A stretch of 50,011 bases of DNA from Chloroflexota bacterium (GCA_030447745.1 JAUJOH010000012.1:11085-61095), one strand, 5' to 3'; positions 20,597 to 29,584 are shown, counted from the first letter of the stretch. The notes: generated by a model from the letters alone, not told the origin. A program made the numbers and translations.

Positions 20597-21469
20597 GTGA
20601 GGCACGCGGGCACCGGCGCGCGGCCGCGGGTCGCGTTTCAGGGCGAGCCCGGCGCGTTCAGCGAGGAGGCGGTCGTCGCCTACTTCGCCGATCCCGAGCC
20701 GGCCGCCGTTCCGACCTTCCGCGCCGTCTTCGAGGCGGTCCGCGACGGCGCTGTCGATGCCGGGGTGGCCGCGATCGAGAGCTCGCTCGCCGGCAGCATC
20801 CGCGAGACGTACGACCTGCTGGCCGAGTTCGATCTCCGGATCGTCGGTGCGGTCAGCGTGGCGGTGCGGCTCGCCCTGCTCGCGCTGCCGGGTCAACCGA
20901 TCGAGTCGATCGAGCGGGTCTACAGCCACGCCCAGGCGCTCGCCCAGGCGGACGAGTTCCTGCGGACGCGTCCGTGGCAGGTCCTGACCACGTACAACAC
21001 CGCCGGGGCGGCACGCACCGTGGCCGAGCGACGCGAGCGGGGTGCCGCCGCGATCGCCTCTCCGCGCGCCGCCGAGCTGTACGGGCTCGAGATCGTCGCC
21101 CCGGACGTTCAGACCGGCGAGCAGAACCGGACGCGGTTCGTGGTCGTCGCGGCCCGTGGCACCGCCACCCACGGCTGGGCTCGACCGGCTGTCGGGTCCG
21201 GGCAGGGGCGGATGACTACCCTCGTCTTCGCGGTCCGGAACGTCCCGGGCTCGCTGCACCGGTGCCTCGGCGCGTTCGCGACGCGTGGCGTCAACCTGTC
21301 GCGGCTCGAGTCGCGGCCCGCCCGGACCGCGCGCTGGGAGTACGTCTTCTGGGTGGACCTCGACGCCGACGCGGAGGAGCCGGCCGCCCGGGACGCGCTC
21401 GCGCACCTCCGACGGGAGGCGGCGATGGTGCGCGTCCTTGGCTCATACGAGCGTCCGGTGGAGGACTGA
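20597..21469 (+). CDS. pheA: Prephenate dehydratase with ACT domain
   Basis: About 290 residues from the GTG at 20597. The PDT domain (about 12-190) starts VAFQGEPGAFSEEAV. It includes AIESSLAGSI, where the usual ENS is replaced by ESS, and the catalytic NRTRF motif (about 177-181). The ACT domain (about 207-285) has PGSLHRCLGAFATRGVNLSRLESRP, with the ESRP motif linked to phenylalanine binding. It converts prephenate to phenylpyruvate. It lies 49 nt after the LeuA-domain gene and is probably the last gene of the ilv-leu operon, so a phenylalanine step is tied to branched-chain synthesis. Confidence 0.94.
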   Translation: MRHAGTGARPRVAFQGEPGAFSEEAVVAYFADPEPAAVPTFRAVFEAVRDGAVDAGVAAIESSLAGSIRETYDLLAEFDLRIVGAVSVAVRLALLALPGQPIESIERVYSHAQALAQADEFLRTRPWQVLTTYNTAGAARTVAERRERGAAAIASPRAAELYGLEIVAPDVQTGEQNRTRFVVVAARGTATHGWARPAVGSGQGRMTTLVFAVRNVPGSLHRCLGAFATRGVNLSRLESRPARTARWEYVFWVDLDADAEEPAARDALAHLRREAAMVRVLGSYERPVED

Positions 21470-21584
21470 TCGCGGCTCAGCGACCGCCGAGCCGGTCCGG
21501 CTGCCGCGACCGCTCACGCTCCGGACGCGCGTCTGTGGTCGTCGGCGCCCTCTCGCATCGGCAGAGCTGGGGGATGGCGCCTCG

Positions 21585-21590
21585 TAGAAT
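21585..21590 (+). promoter_or_regulatory. Possible -10 box (TAGAAT) for the aldehyde dehydrogenase gene
   Basis: TAGAAT lies 53 nt before the ATG, in the 173-bp gap after pheA. No clear -35 box is seen at 16-18 nt, so confidence is low. The gap shows nothing else. Confidence 0.3.
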
Positions 21591-21642
21591 GCACTCGGAA
21601 CCACACGCACGGACCCGGGATCCGCATCGAGGCTCCGACGGC

Positions 21643-23088
21643 ATGGCGACCGCAACGACGACGACCCCCCATCCGATCTACCTCGCCGGCCGGTGGGTGG
21701 AGTCCCCGGAGCCGCTCGCCATCACCAATCCCGCCCGCCGCGACGAGCCGGCCGGCCAGACGTTTGCGGCCACGTCGGAGCAGTACGAGGCGGCCGTGGT
21801 GGCGGCGGTTCGGGCCTTCGACGAGACCCGCCAGCTGCCCGCCTACGAGCGCGGCCGGATCCTCCGCGAGATCAGCGCCGGGATCCGGGACCGGCGCGAG
21901 GAGCTCGGGCGGCTGATCGCGCTCGAGGCCAGCAAGCCCATCCGTGACGCGCTAATGGAGGTCGATCGGGCGACGCTCACGTTCCGGCTCGGCGCGGAGG
22001 AGGCCGAGCGGATGGTGGGCGAGACGATCCCGCTCGATCTCATGCCGGCTTCGAAGGGTCGGGTCGGGATCACCCGCCGGTTCCCGATCGGCCCGATCGC
22101 CGCCATCAGCCCCTTCAACTTCCCGCTCAACCTCGCCGCCCACAAGCTGGCCCCGGCGATCGCGTCCGGCAACCCGATCGTGCTGAAGCCGCCGTCAAAG
22201 GACCCGCTGACGATGCTGACCGTCGCCGAGATCGTCGACGCGGCCGGCGTGCCGGATGGCGCCGTCTCGATCCTGCCGATGAGCCGCGAGCTGGGCGACC
22301 GGATGGTCGAGGATCCGCGGTTCAAGCTGCTGACCTTCACGGGCAGCCCGTCCGTGGGCTGGCGGATGAAGGACCGGGCCGGCAAGAAGAAGGTCGTGCT
22401 CGAGCTGGGCGGCAACGCCGGGGTGATCGTCGACGCCTCCGCCGATCTCGACTGGGCGGTGCGACGCACGCTCGTCGGCGCCTTCGGCTACGCCGGACAG
22501 GTGTGCATCAGCGTGCAGCGGATGTACGTCCACGAGGCCGTCTGGGAGCCGTTCATGGAGCGGCTCGTGGAGGGCGCGCGAGGGCTGAAGGTCGGCGACC
22601 CGCTCGACCCGTCCACGGACGTCGGCCCGATGGTCGACGACAACGCCGCGGGACGGACCCAGACCTGGGTCGACGAGGCGGCGGCCCTCGGCGGCACCGT
22701 CCTCGTCGGCGGCAGGCCGGACGGCAACTTCTTCCCGCCGACGGTCTTGACCGACGTGCCCGTCTCGGCGCAGGTCTGCTCGAACGAGGCGTTCGCGCCG
22801 CTGGTCGTCGCCTTCCCGTTCCGCGACTTCGACGAGGCGGTTGGCCAGGTCAACGACTCGTTCTTCGGCCTCCAGACCGGGGTCTTCACCAACGACCTCG
22901 ACCATGCCTGGCGCGCGTTCCACGGCCTCGAGGTCGGGGGCGTCATCGTCAACGACATCCCGACCTACCGGATCGACCACATGCCGTACGGCGGGGTCAA
23001 GGACAGCGGGCTCGGCCGCGAGGGGCTGCGCTGGGCGATCGAGGACATGACGGAGCTGCGGGTCATGGTCCTCGCCTGGCCGGGCTGA
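21643..23088 (+). CDS. NAD(P)-dependent aldehyde dehydrogenase
   Basis: 481 residues, standard ALDH superfamily length. Cofactor loop FPIGPIAAISPFNFPLN, general-base Glu in LELGGNAG (about 253), nucleophile Cys in GQVCISVQR (about 288) and the NFFPPTVLTDVP motif. The closest flavour is the lactaldehyde / non-phosphorylating glyceraldehyde-3-phosphate dehydrogenase group, which shares the GYAGQVCISVQR pattern. The substrate cannot be fixed from sequence. It is followed by a short gap and the vapC remnant. Intact. Confidence 0.92.
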   Translation: MATATTTTPHPIYLAGRWVESPEPLAITNPARRDEPAGQTFAATSEQYEAAVVAAVRAFDETRQLPAYERGRILREISAGIRDRREELGRLIALEASKPIRDALMEVDRATLTFRLGAEEAERMVGETIPLDLMPASKGRVGITRRFPIGPIAAISPFNFPLNLAAHKLAPAIASGNPIVLKPPSKDPLTMLTVAEIVDAAGVPDGAVSILPMSRELGDRMVEDPRFKLLTFTGSPSVGWRMKDRAGKKKVVLELGGNAGVIVDASADLDWAVRRTLVGAFGYAGQVCISVQRMYVHEAVWEPFMERLVEGARGLKVGDPLDPSTDVGPMVDDNAAGRTQTWVDEAAALGGTVLVGGRPDGNFFPPTVLTDVPVSAQVCSNEAFAPLVVAFPFRDFDEAVGQVNDSFFGLQTGVFTNDLDHAWRAFHGLEVGGVIVNDIPTYRIDHMPYGGVKDSGLGREGLRWAIEDMTELRVMVLAWPG

Positions 23089-23397
23089 GAGGCGTCTGCC
23101 ACTCGCCGGCCCGCACCGGTCGCGCAAGATCCGACGATCAGGCTGGCGCGCTCTCGAAGGGATCGCGAACGGTGATTCCGCGGAACTTCCGGTAGTCGCG
23201 GTCGTGGGTCCAGATCTCCGCCACCCCGTTCTCGTGCATGAGCGTTCCTGGCAACGGCCGGGCCGACACGTGCCCGCAACCCGGACCCGGCCCGCGACCG
23301 ACCTGCTGCAAGGGAACCGGCGCAACGCTGTGGCCCGGCCGCCGGCCGGCAGGCCGATCGGCGCGCCCCGCCGCGTGCGCCCAGGAGGCGCGAACCT
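23089..23397. other. Intergenic region with toxin remnant
   Basis: 309 bp between the aldehyde dehydrogenase and the HTH regulator. The left half contains the C-terminal fragment of a minus-strand VapC-like gene (23138-23239). The right half shows no gene, only a good Shine-Dalgarno (CCAGGAGG) for the regulator. Confidence 0.55.
23138..23239 (-). pseudogene. VapC-type PIN toxin, C-terminal remnant
   Basis: 33 codons reading MHENGVAEIWTHDRDYRKF, then an end of the form RGITVRDPFESAPA. This matches the final beta-strand and helix of PIN-domain RNases, where the conserved W-T-x-D-x-D-F/Y segment carries the last acidic metal ligand (D13 or D15 here). The rest of the domain, including the first Asp and the central Glu, is absent upstream on the minus strand in any frame. 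No antitoxin gene was seen. It is probably what remains after deletion of a vapBC module. Confidence 0.6.
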
Positions 23398-23787
23398 GTG
23401 ATCGACGAAGGCAACGAAGTCCAGTTCCGCGACTGGCTGACGCTGCAGCTGCGCGCCCGACGCATGTCGCTTCGCCAGCTGGCTCACCGATCCGGCGTCA
23501 ACGTGTCGACCGTCTCGCGCATCGTGCGTGGCGAGCGGCGGCCGACCCTCCGAACCGCCGTCCGCCTCGCCCGGGTCGTGCGTGACACGGCCGACGAGTC
23601 GTCTGCGACCCGGTTCTTCGGGTCGCTTACCCCGGAGAGCCTCGACCCGGTCCGGGAGGTCGAGCGAGCCCTTCGTGCCGACGGCCAGCTGGACGACAAC
23701 GACGTCCGGAGGGTGATGCAGGTCTACCTCCAGACGCGACGAGTCGTTCCCGAAGCCGTCACGGGCGCGGGACGCGCGGCCGACTGA
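23398..23787 (+). CDS. XRE-family helix-turn-helix regulator
   Basis: 129 residues from a GTG with CCAGGAGG 8-9 nt upstream. The N-terminal Cro/C1-type HTH covers about residues 11-60: MSLRQLAHRSGVNVSTVSRI, then [17 protein letters not shown]. The C-terminal half is helical and charged with no recognised sensor domain. It sits beside a vapC remnant and could be a leftover regulator of a lost module or act independently. Its targets are unknown. Confidence 0.85.
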   Translation: MIDEGNEVQFRDWLTLQLRARRMSLRQLAHRSGVNVSTVSRIVRGERRPTLRTAVRLARVVRDTADESSATRFFGSLTPESLDPVREVERALRADGQLDDNDVRRVMQVYLQTRRVVPEAVTGAGRAAD

Positions 23788-23830
23788 CGCCGCGGGCCGG
23801 GCGGCGACCGGTCAGACGCCGGCTCGCCGC

Positions 23831-23836
23831 TACACT
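23831..23836 (+). promoter_or_regulatory. -10 box implying a leaderless transcript
   Basis: TACACT ends 6 nt before the GTG start at 23843, so the expected transcription start coincides with the start codon. No Shine-Dalgarno precedes this gene, as expected for a leaderless mRNA. Confidence 0.45.
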
Positions 23837-23842
23837 CGGTTC

Positions 23843-24679
23843 GTGCCCGCGGAACGGATCGCGCAGAACCTCGCGTTCATCAACTGGACAGTGTTGACGA
23901 GTCTCGCCGTCGGTGCCTACGCGGCGGTCGTCCTGGCGCGGCTCCGGACGGAGGCGACGCGGGGATTCCTCGCCTTCACGGCCGTCTGCGCCGTCGGTCT
24001 CGGGCTCCTCGCCTTTGCCTCGGACACGGCGCTCCCGGCGACGCTGGCGGGGTCCCCGGTGGTCGCCGATCCCCGGTGGGACGTACCGCGACGGCTCGCG
24101 CTCGGGGCCTTCTGCGCGCTTGCGGCCGGGGGCGCGGTGGCGCTGGCACGGGGGCACCGTGCGGCTCCGCTGGGCCTCGCCGGACTCGTCGCCGGCGGGG
24201 CGGTTCTCGTCTGCGGCGCGCTCGGCTGGGGCGGCAGCATGCTCAACGCCGTGCCGTTGCTCGTCCAGTTCGGCGTTCTCACGGCGGCGACGGGCGGCGT
24301 CTTCGCCGCGATGATCCTCGGCCACTGGTATCTCGTGACGCCGAGGCTCCCGGAGCGACCGCTCATCCTCTTCGCCCGTTCGCTCACCGTCGTGCTCGCC
24401 TTCCAGGTCGCGCTCTTCGCCGTCTGGGCGGCAACCGGCGCCGGGCCTGCGGGGACGGCACCGTTCGCGGTCCTCGTCGGGCCGTGGGCCCTGTTCGTCT
24501 GGCTGCGCCTCGTGGTCGGCCTGATCTTCCCGCTGATCGTCTCGTGGGCGGCGATCCAGACGGCCCGGAGTCGCTCGATGGAGTCGGCGACGGGCCTGCT
24601 CTACATCAACGTCGGTTCGATCGCCGCCGGCACGATCCTGGCGGCCGGCCTCTACTTCGGCGCGGGAGTGCTGGTCTGA
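23843..24679 (+). CDS. Polytopic membrane protein of unknown function
   Basis: 278 residues with about eight hydrophobic helices. Distinctive polar motifs lie within or next to helices: INWTVL near the N-terminus, GHWYLVTPRLPERPL near residue 154, FVWLRLVVGLIFPLI near 220 and SRSMESATGLLYINVG near 244. The conserved-looking His, Arg and Trp residues suggest a transporter or a heme/quinone-associated integral protein rather than a passive anchor. I do not recognise the family. Its stop overlaps the next ATG (TGATG), so it is co-translated with the O-methyltransferase and probably the molybdopterin gene. Confidence 0.8.
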   Translation: MPAERIAQNLAFINWTVLTSLAVGAYAAVVLARLRTEATRGFLAFTAVCAVGLGLLAFASDTALPATLAGSPVVADPRWDVPRRLALGAFCALAAGGAVALARGHRAAPLGLAGLVAGGAVLVCGALGWGGSMLNAVPLLVQFGVLTAATGGVFAAMILGHWYLVTPRLPERPLILFARSLTVVLAFQVALFAVWAATGAGPAGTAPFAVLVGPWALFVWLRLVVGLIFPLIVSWAAIQTARSRSMESATGLLYINVGSIAAGTILAAGLYFGAGVLV

Positions 24680-25344
24680 TGAAGCTGGACCGAGACTGGA
24701 TCCCGGGCCCGGAGGACCTCGACTGGATCGAGGCGGCGGCCGAGCCGCCGATCGCCCCGCTGCTGGCGATCGAGCGCGCGGCCGAGCCGGAGCGCGTGCC
24801 GATCGTCGACCGTGCAACCGGGCGGGTGCTCGCGGCGCTGGCAGCCGGGCGCCGCCGCATCGTCGAGGTCGGCACGGCCTTCGGCTACTCCACGCTGTGG
24901 CTTGCGCTCGGGCAGCCCGACGGCGGCTCGATCGTGACCATCGACCCCGACCGCGAGCGGACGGACCGCGCCCGTGGCTGGTGGCGCGAGGCAGGGATCG
25001 CCGACGACCGCATCACCGTCGTCAACGCGCCGGCTCTGTCGGCGTTCGCCGCCGGAGACGCCGCCCTCGCCGGTCCGTTCGACCTCGCCTTCGTCGACGC
25101 CCTCAAGCCGGAGTACGCCGCCTACGTCGAGGAACTGGTCCCGCGGCTTGCGCCGGGCGCGCTGCTGCTGGCCGACAACGTCCTCTGGAGCGGCCGCGTC
25201 GCGGGTCCCCGCGGGTCTGCGCCGGCCGACCCGGACACGGAGGCATTGCGCGCCTTCGGCCCGGCCGTCCTGCGCGACACCCGGTTCATCGCAACGATCC
25301 TGCCGGTCGGCGACGGCCTGCTCGTCGGCGGGTACCGCGGATGA
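24679..25344 (+). CDS. O-methyltransferase family 3 (CCoAOMT-like)
   Basis: 221 residues. SAM-binding Rossmann motif IVEVGTAFGYSTLWLA near residues 54-69, acidic ribose-binding TIDPDRERTDRAR, and metal/substrate region FDLAFVDALKPEY with LLLADNVLWSGRV. These are typical of the cation-dependent caffeoyl-CoA or catechol O-methyltransferase-like family common in bacteria. The substrate is not predictable. It sits in a tight cluster with a membrane protein upstream and the MoaD-MoaE fusion downstream (4-nt overlap). Confidence 0.92.
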   Translation: MKLDRDWIPGPEDLDWIEAAAEPPIAPLLAIERAAEPERVPIVDRATGRVLAALAAGRRRIVEVGTAFGYSTLWLALGQPDGGSIVTIDPDRERTDRARGWWREAGIADDRITVVNAPALSAFAAGDAALAGPFDLAFVDALKPEYAAYVEELVPRLAPGALLLADNVLWSGRVAGPRGSAPADPDTEALRAFGPAVLRDTRFIATILPVGDGLLVGGYRG

Positions 25345-26176
25345 CGGACACCGATCCGTCCAGCGGCCTGACGGTCCGGATGCGGCTGTTCGCGATGCAC
25401 CGCGAGCTGGCCGGCACGCGCGAGGTTCGTCTCGAGCTGCGTCAAGGTGCGACAGTGGAGACCGCGTGGTCCGCGCTGGTCGACCGGTTTCCGGCGCTGG
25501 CGCCCGGGCGGGCGGCGGTCCGGTTCGCACAGAACGGGGAGTACGCCGCTCCGGACACGACCCTGGAGGACGGTGACGAGGTGGCGTGCATCCCGCCCGT
25601 CAGCGGCGGCAGCGAGGGCTCCCCAGAGCGGCCGGCGCGATCGACGCGGGTGCTCGAGCTGCGCGAGGCCGCCATGGGCGTCGAGATCCTGCCCGAGCTG
25701 ATCGATCGGGTGGCCTCCGACGAGGATGGCGGCGTCGTCGCGTTCCTCGGGCGCACCCGACGGACGCCGGGGACGCCGGCGCCGGGCCAGGAGACCGAGG
25801 CCGCGCGTCATGCCCACCGGGACGTCGAGGCGCTGGAGTACGAGGCGCACGACAGCATGGCGTCCCGGATGCTCGAGGCGATCGCGGACGAGATCCGGGA
25901 GCGATGGGACGTGGCACGCCTGGCGATCGTTCACCGCGTGGGCGAGGTGCCGCTCGGCGAGATCAGCGTCGCAGTGGTCGCGTGCGCGCCGCATCGCGAT
26001 GCGGCGTTCGCGGCGGCCCGCTACGCGATCGACGAGACGAAGGCCAGGGCGCCGATCTGGAAGGCGGAGCGGTTCGCCGATGGCCACGTCTGGATCGGCG
26101 AGCCGGCGAGGACGGGTCCGCGCAACGCCGCGGCGCACCGGCCGCGACGGGCCGCGGCACGCGCGAGGAGCACTGA
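25341..26176 (+). CDS. moaX: MoaD-MoaE fusion (MoaX-like), molybdopterin synthase
   Basis: The N-terminal 90 residues are a MoaD ubiquitin-like domain ending PPVSGGS, with the Gly-Gly at about 89-90. After a linker of about 12 residues comes a full MoaE domain: GVEILPELIDRV, GRTRR, LEYEAHDSMA, HRVGEVPLGEISV and the catalytic-lysine region KARAPIWKAERF. The enzyme transfers sulfur to precursor Z, but MoaD needs a free C-terminal Gly-Gly for that. Mycobacterial MoaX solves this by proteolytic cleavage after the Gly-Gly, and the same is expected here. The stop is uncertain: the frame stays open into the frameshifted dppA, while a TGA at 26174-26176 in another frame overlaps the dppA ATG and would be the natural end if the tail contains one undetected indel. 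Confidence 0.88.
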
Positions 26177-27023
26177 TGCGGGTCTACCTGAGCGTCGACA
26201 TGGAGGGTCTCGCCGGCATCAGCACACGGCGCCGACTGGCCGCGGCGACGAGGGCTACGCGGCGGCCGTCGAGCTGATGGTCGGCGAGGCGAACGCCGCG
26301 GTGGATGGCGCGTACGCCGGGGGCGCGACGGACGTCGTCCTGAACGACAGCCACGGCCAGATGTTCAACCTCGCGCCGCTGCCCCTCGACCGGCGAGCCG
26401 TCGTGGTCCAGGGTCAGAAGGCATGGTCGATGGTCCAGGGTGGCGGGCCGGATGCCGGCCTCGTCGGTGATACGCCCTTCGACGTCGCGCTCTTCGTCGG
26501 CTATCACGCGCGTGCCGGCCACCCGAGCGGCGTCATCGCCCACACGTACTCGTCCGCCCCGACGCTCACCACCCTGAACGGCCGCCCGGTCGGTGAGACC
26601 GGGATCAACGCCGCAGTGCTCGGCGCGTGGGGCGTGCCGGTCGGGCTCGTGGCCGGGGACGATCGCCTGGCCGAGGAGACGGAGACGTGGCTGCCGTGGG
26701 CGGAGCGCGTGGTCGTCAAGCGGGCGGTCGGCTGGCGGGCGGCAGCTTCGGTCCACCCGGAGGTAGCCCGCGACCTCGTCCGGGCCGGTGCGGAGCTCGC
26801 CGTGCGGCGGGCGGGCTCGGGCGAGCTGCGGCCGTTCGAGCTGGAGGCCCCGGTGCGGCTCGAGATCGAGTACCGGAACGGCGGGGAGGCGGACTACGCC
26901 GCGATCGTGCCGCTCGCCGAGCGGTACGGCGACCGCGGCGTCCGGATCGTCGCGCCGGACGTGCCGACGGCCTACCGCGCCTTCCTGGCCGGGGTCCGGC
27001 TGGGGTCGCTCGCGGCGGGCTGA
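26176..27023 (+). CDS. D-aminopeptidase DppA-like (M55), one frameshift
   Basis: Starts MRVYLSVDMEGLAGIS at the ATG 26176, with the Asp and Glu metal ligands of the SxDxEG motif. It then needs a shift near 26222 into the frame that continues as TAPTGRGDEGYAAAVELM, DVVLNDSHGQMFNL, VALFVGYHAR and VGETGINAAVLG. All zinc-site motifs of the M55 family are present once the frame is restored; inserting one C after AGC does this. M55 enzymes release N-terminal D-amino acids and form a self-compartmentalised decamer. The break is probably a sequence error, because it merges this gene with the upstream MoaE frame and no other damage is seen. Confidence 0.85.
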
Positions 27024-27049
27024 CGGGCGAGCGGTTCCGCTGCGCGGGC

Positions 27050-28717
27050 CTACGCCTCGGCGACGACTTCCGCCGTGTGGACGACGTGGCCGCCACCCAG
27101 GCGCTTCCCCGCGTACATGGCCGCATCCGCCCGTGCCAGGAGCGTCGTCTGGTCGATCGCGTCGTCCGGGTAGACAGCCACGCCGACGGTCACGTCGACG
27201 CCGAGGCCGTTGTCAACGGTCCGAACCTCATCGCGCAGCCGCCGGCCGACCTCGACCGCGGCTTCGGCGCCGGCCTCCGGGAGGATGAGCGCGAGCTCGT
27301 CCCCCCCGTACCGTGCGACGACGTCACCGGTCCTCGCGACGCTGCGGACCGTGGCGGCGATGCGGTGGAGCAGCAGGTCGCCGACGGCGTGCCCGTGCCG
27401 GTCGTTGACGCCCTTGAATCGGTCAAGGTCGCAGAACAGGATCGCGACCCGCCCGCCGCGCAACCGGGCGTCGGTGATGTGCCGGCCGAGGAGGTCCTGG
27501 AACGCCCGGTGATTGGCCAGCCCGGTCAGCGAGTCCGTCGCCGCCAGCTCTCGCGCGCGCCCGAGCTGCGCCTGCGCGAATGCCTGGCCGGTCTGATCGG
27601 CCAGCCCGTGCAGCAGGTCCAGCTCGCCGTCCGATGGCGTTCGCGCCGTGTCCCAGAGGATCGGCAGGAGACCGCTGTGGACGCCGTCGGAGTGGATCGG
27701 CACGAGCGTCAGCGCCCGGACCCACTTGCCGAGACCCAGGGCCGCGGCGATGACCGTGTCACGCTCCGGCTCGATCGTGATCGTGATTGCGTGGCGGCCA
27801 CGGAAGTCGTGCTCGAGGTCACGGCCTGCCATGCCGGCGATGCCGGCGACGTCGGTTGCTGGGACGTCACGCGTCTCCGCCGCTCGCCAGCGAAGGACGT
27901 CGTAGCCACCATCGGGCCGACGCAGCGCGACCGCGCTGACGCGGGCCCCGAGCAGCACGGTGAGCCACTCGTCCAGGGCCTGGATGACTCGCGTCGGCGA
28001 CTCTTGCTGCGCCAGCAGCGCGGACAGCCGGAGCAGCGTCGCGAGGTCGCCGCGGACGCGCCGGCTGACGTGCGCGTAGAGCCCGAGGAAGAACGCCTCC
28101 AGCGCCAGGACCGCCGCGATCGTCACCGTCTGCTCTGGCATCACCTCGATCCCCATGGCGGCGCGGGCCGCAGTCTGGAGGAGGAAGACGGGTGTCGTGA
28201 CGAGCGCGGCAACGAGCGCACCGGTCATCCCGAAGAAGACCGCGCCTTCGAGCGCCAGGAGCGAGTATGGCAGGTAGCCCACCCACGACGCGTTCGGCAG
28301 GAAGGACTGGCTGATGAGCACGATGGCCAGGCCGTCAGCGAGGAGCCCGAGCAGCGCGACCCGCTGCCACGACCGGAGCGGATGATCATCCCGTAACCAG
28401 GCGACCTGGAAGGCGAGCATCGCGAGCAGGATGGCGATCGCGGCCGCGAGCACGACGGGGTCGAACGTCGGGTAGAGCGGCGTCACGGCGAGCAGGATCA
28501 GGATCCCGAGGGCGCGCACGGCGAACATCGCCCGCTGGTACGCGATGACCTCGCCTGGCCCCTCGACGCCAGCCGCGCGGTGAAGGGTGACGCGGCTCGG
28601 TCGCCGGAGGCGCCACCGGAGGCGGCGTTGGAGCCGGCGACGTGGAACCGCGCCGTCGAGGACGGACGGCGGGGCCGGCGCGGCGCGGCCTTCCCCGACC
28701 AGCCCGTCTCCGCTCAC
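27050..28717 (-). CDS. Membrane-bound diguanylate cyclase (GGDEF)
   Basis: About 555 residues from the GTG at 28717 (GAGAGG lies upstream); a TTG at 28735 is possible. The N-terminal 200 residues carry about six hydrophobic helices of unknown sensor type. A GAF-like region follows (about 215-370), then the GGDEF domain with DSLTGLANHRAF, the active-site loop ARYGGDELALIL (about 466-477) and DLDRFKGVND. An RTGD inhibitory I-site sits exactly five residues before GGDEL, so product inhibition by c-di-GMP is expected. It synthesises c-di-GMP from two GTP at the membrane. Convergent with dppA. Confidence 0.94.
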   Translation of the reverse strand: MSGDGLVGEGRAAPAPPSVLDGAVPRRRLQRRLRWRLRRPSRVTLHRAAGVEGPGEVIAYQRAMFAVRALGILILLAVTPLYPTFDPVVLAAAIAILLAMLAFQVAWLRDDHPLRSWQRVALLGLLADGLAIVLISQSFLPNASWVGYLPYSLLALEGAVFFGMTGALVAALVTTPVFLLQTAARAAMGIEVMPEQTVTIAAVLALEAFFLGLYAHVSRRVRGDLATLLRLSALLAQQESPTRVIQALDEWLTVLLGARVSAVALRRPDGGYDVLRWRAAETRDVPATDVAGIAGMAGRDLEHDFRGRHAITITIEPERDTVIAAALGLGKWVRALTLVPIHSDGVHSGLLPILWDTARTPSDGELDLLHGLADQTGQAFAQAQLGRARELAATDSLTGLANHRAFQDLLGRHITDARLRGGRVAILFCDLDRFKGVNDRHGHAVGDLLLHRIAATVRSVARTGDVVARYGGDELALILPEAGAEAAVEVGRRLRDEVRTVDNGLGVDVTVGVAVYPDDAIDQTTLLARADAAMYAGKRLGGGHVVHTAEVVAEA

Positions 28718-29307
28718 CGATGCCACCTCTCGCAACCCGTCCGAAGCCGGCCGCCCCGAGTTTCCCGTCGGACGCTTGATCCGCCTACCACCCGAACGTA
28801 CCGACCGGCTGGCGCGCGCGAGCGGTGTCGGGTCCGCCCACAGCGAGCGTCTCAGTCGTTGCCGCCAAGCCGAACGACTTCGAGGTTGTGGCGGTGTTCG
28901 GCGCCCAGCGATCGCCGCCCGGTCGTGGTCTACCGGGCAGCCGGCGTCACGTTGGCGTCCCGCCTGCCTTTGGCCGACGCCCTGTCCGACCGGAGATGCG
29001 CTGCCCGGACGAGCCGCCCGTGCTCCGCCGGACCAAAGCCGGTGACTGGCCAGGGCCGGACGGATTGTTGCGCTTGCTTGGAACTACTCGCGGGTGGCAA
29101 ACACGGCGAACGCCGGCACCAGCGGACCACCGTCGCCTGGGCCGAGGCTCACGCCCGCGGCTCGCGCGCCGGTGGTGCGGCGATGCGCCCAGCGCTTCGC
29201 CCAGTTCTCCGACCGCGGTCACCTTCCGGCAGGGCGCCCCAGCGGATCCTCGACAGAGCCGCCGCCAGCCACGCGCGGTAGCGCTCGCGCGACCAGCCCT
29301 GCTCGAC

Positions 29308-29556
29308 GACGAGCAACCGGGGTTCCGGCACGAGCTGGATTGGATCCGCCCGGCCATCGCCGACGCGGACGGCCGGCCGCGCCACGAGCGAGGCGTGGCG
29401 TGCGTGCCGGGGCTCCACTTCGTCGGGCTGCCGTTCCAGACCGGGCTCACCTCGGCCATCCTGGCCGGTGTCGGGCGCGACGCGGAGCGGATCGTCGGAC
29501 GCGTCCGCGCGCAGCTCGCCGCGCCGGTGCATCAGGCACGGCCACCGCCGCCGTGT
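29308..29556 (+). pseudogene. Flavin-containing monooxygenase, C-terminal remnant
   Basis: In one frame the sequence reads GFRHELDWIRPA, ADADGRPRHERGVA, VPGLHFVGLPFQTG and GVGRDAERIVGRV. This order is characteristic of the last about 80 residues of CzcO/FMO-type NAD(P)/FAD monooxygenases, where VPGLYFxGLPFQ and GVGRDAE are near-invariant. The FAD and NADPH Rossmann motifs are absent upstream in any frame. It is a truncated gene. Confidence 0.65.
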
Positions 29557-29584
29557 GATGCCGCCGCATCCTGCGGTCGACGCC

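Noticed and set aside
24897-27023. 708-residue MoaE-DppA fusion protein
   Set aside because: Created by the lost base in dppA. DppA has its own ATG, N-terminal metal motif and overlap with a nearby stop, so these are two genes.
29149-29532. Minus-strand ORF with a segment like ERYRAWLAAALSRIRW (TetR-like tail)
   Set aside because: The short helical segment is suggestive but no HTH or rest of a regulator is present, and it lies opposite the monooxygenase remnant. Evidence too weak.
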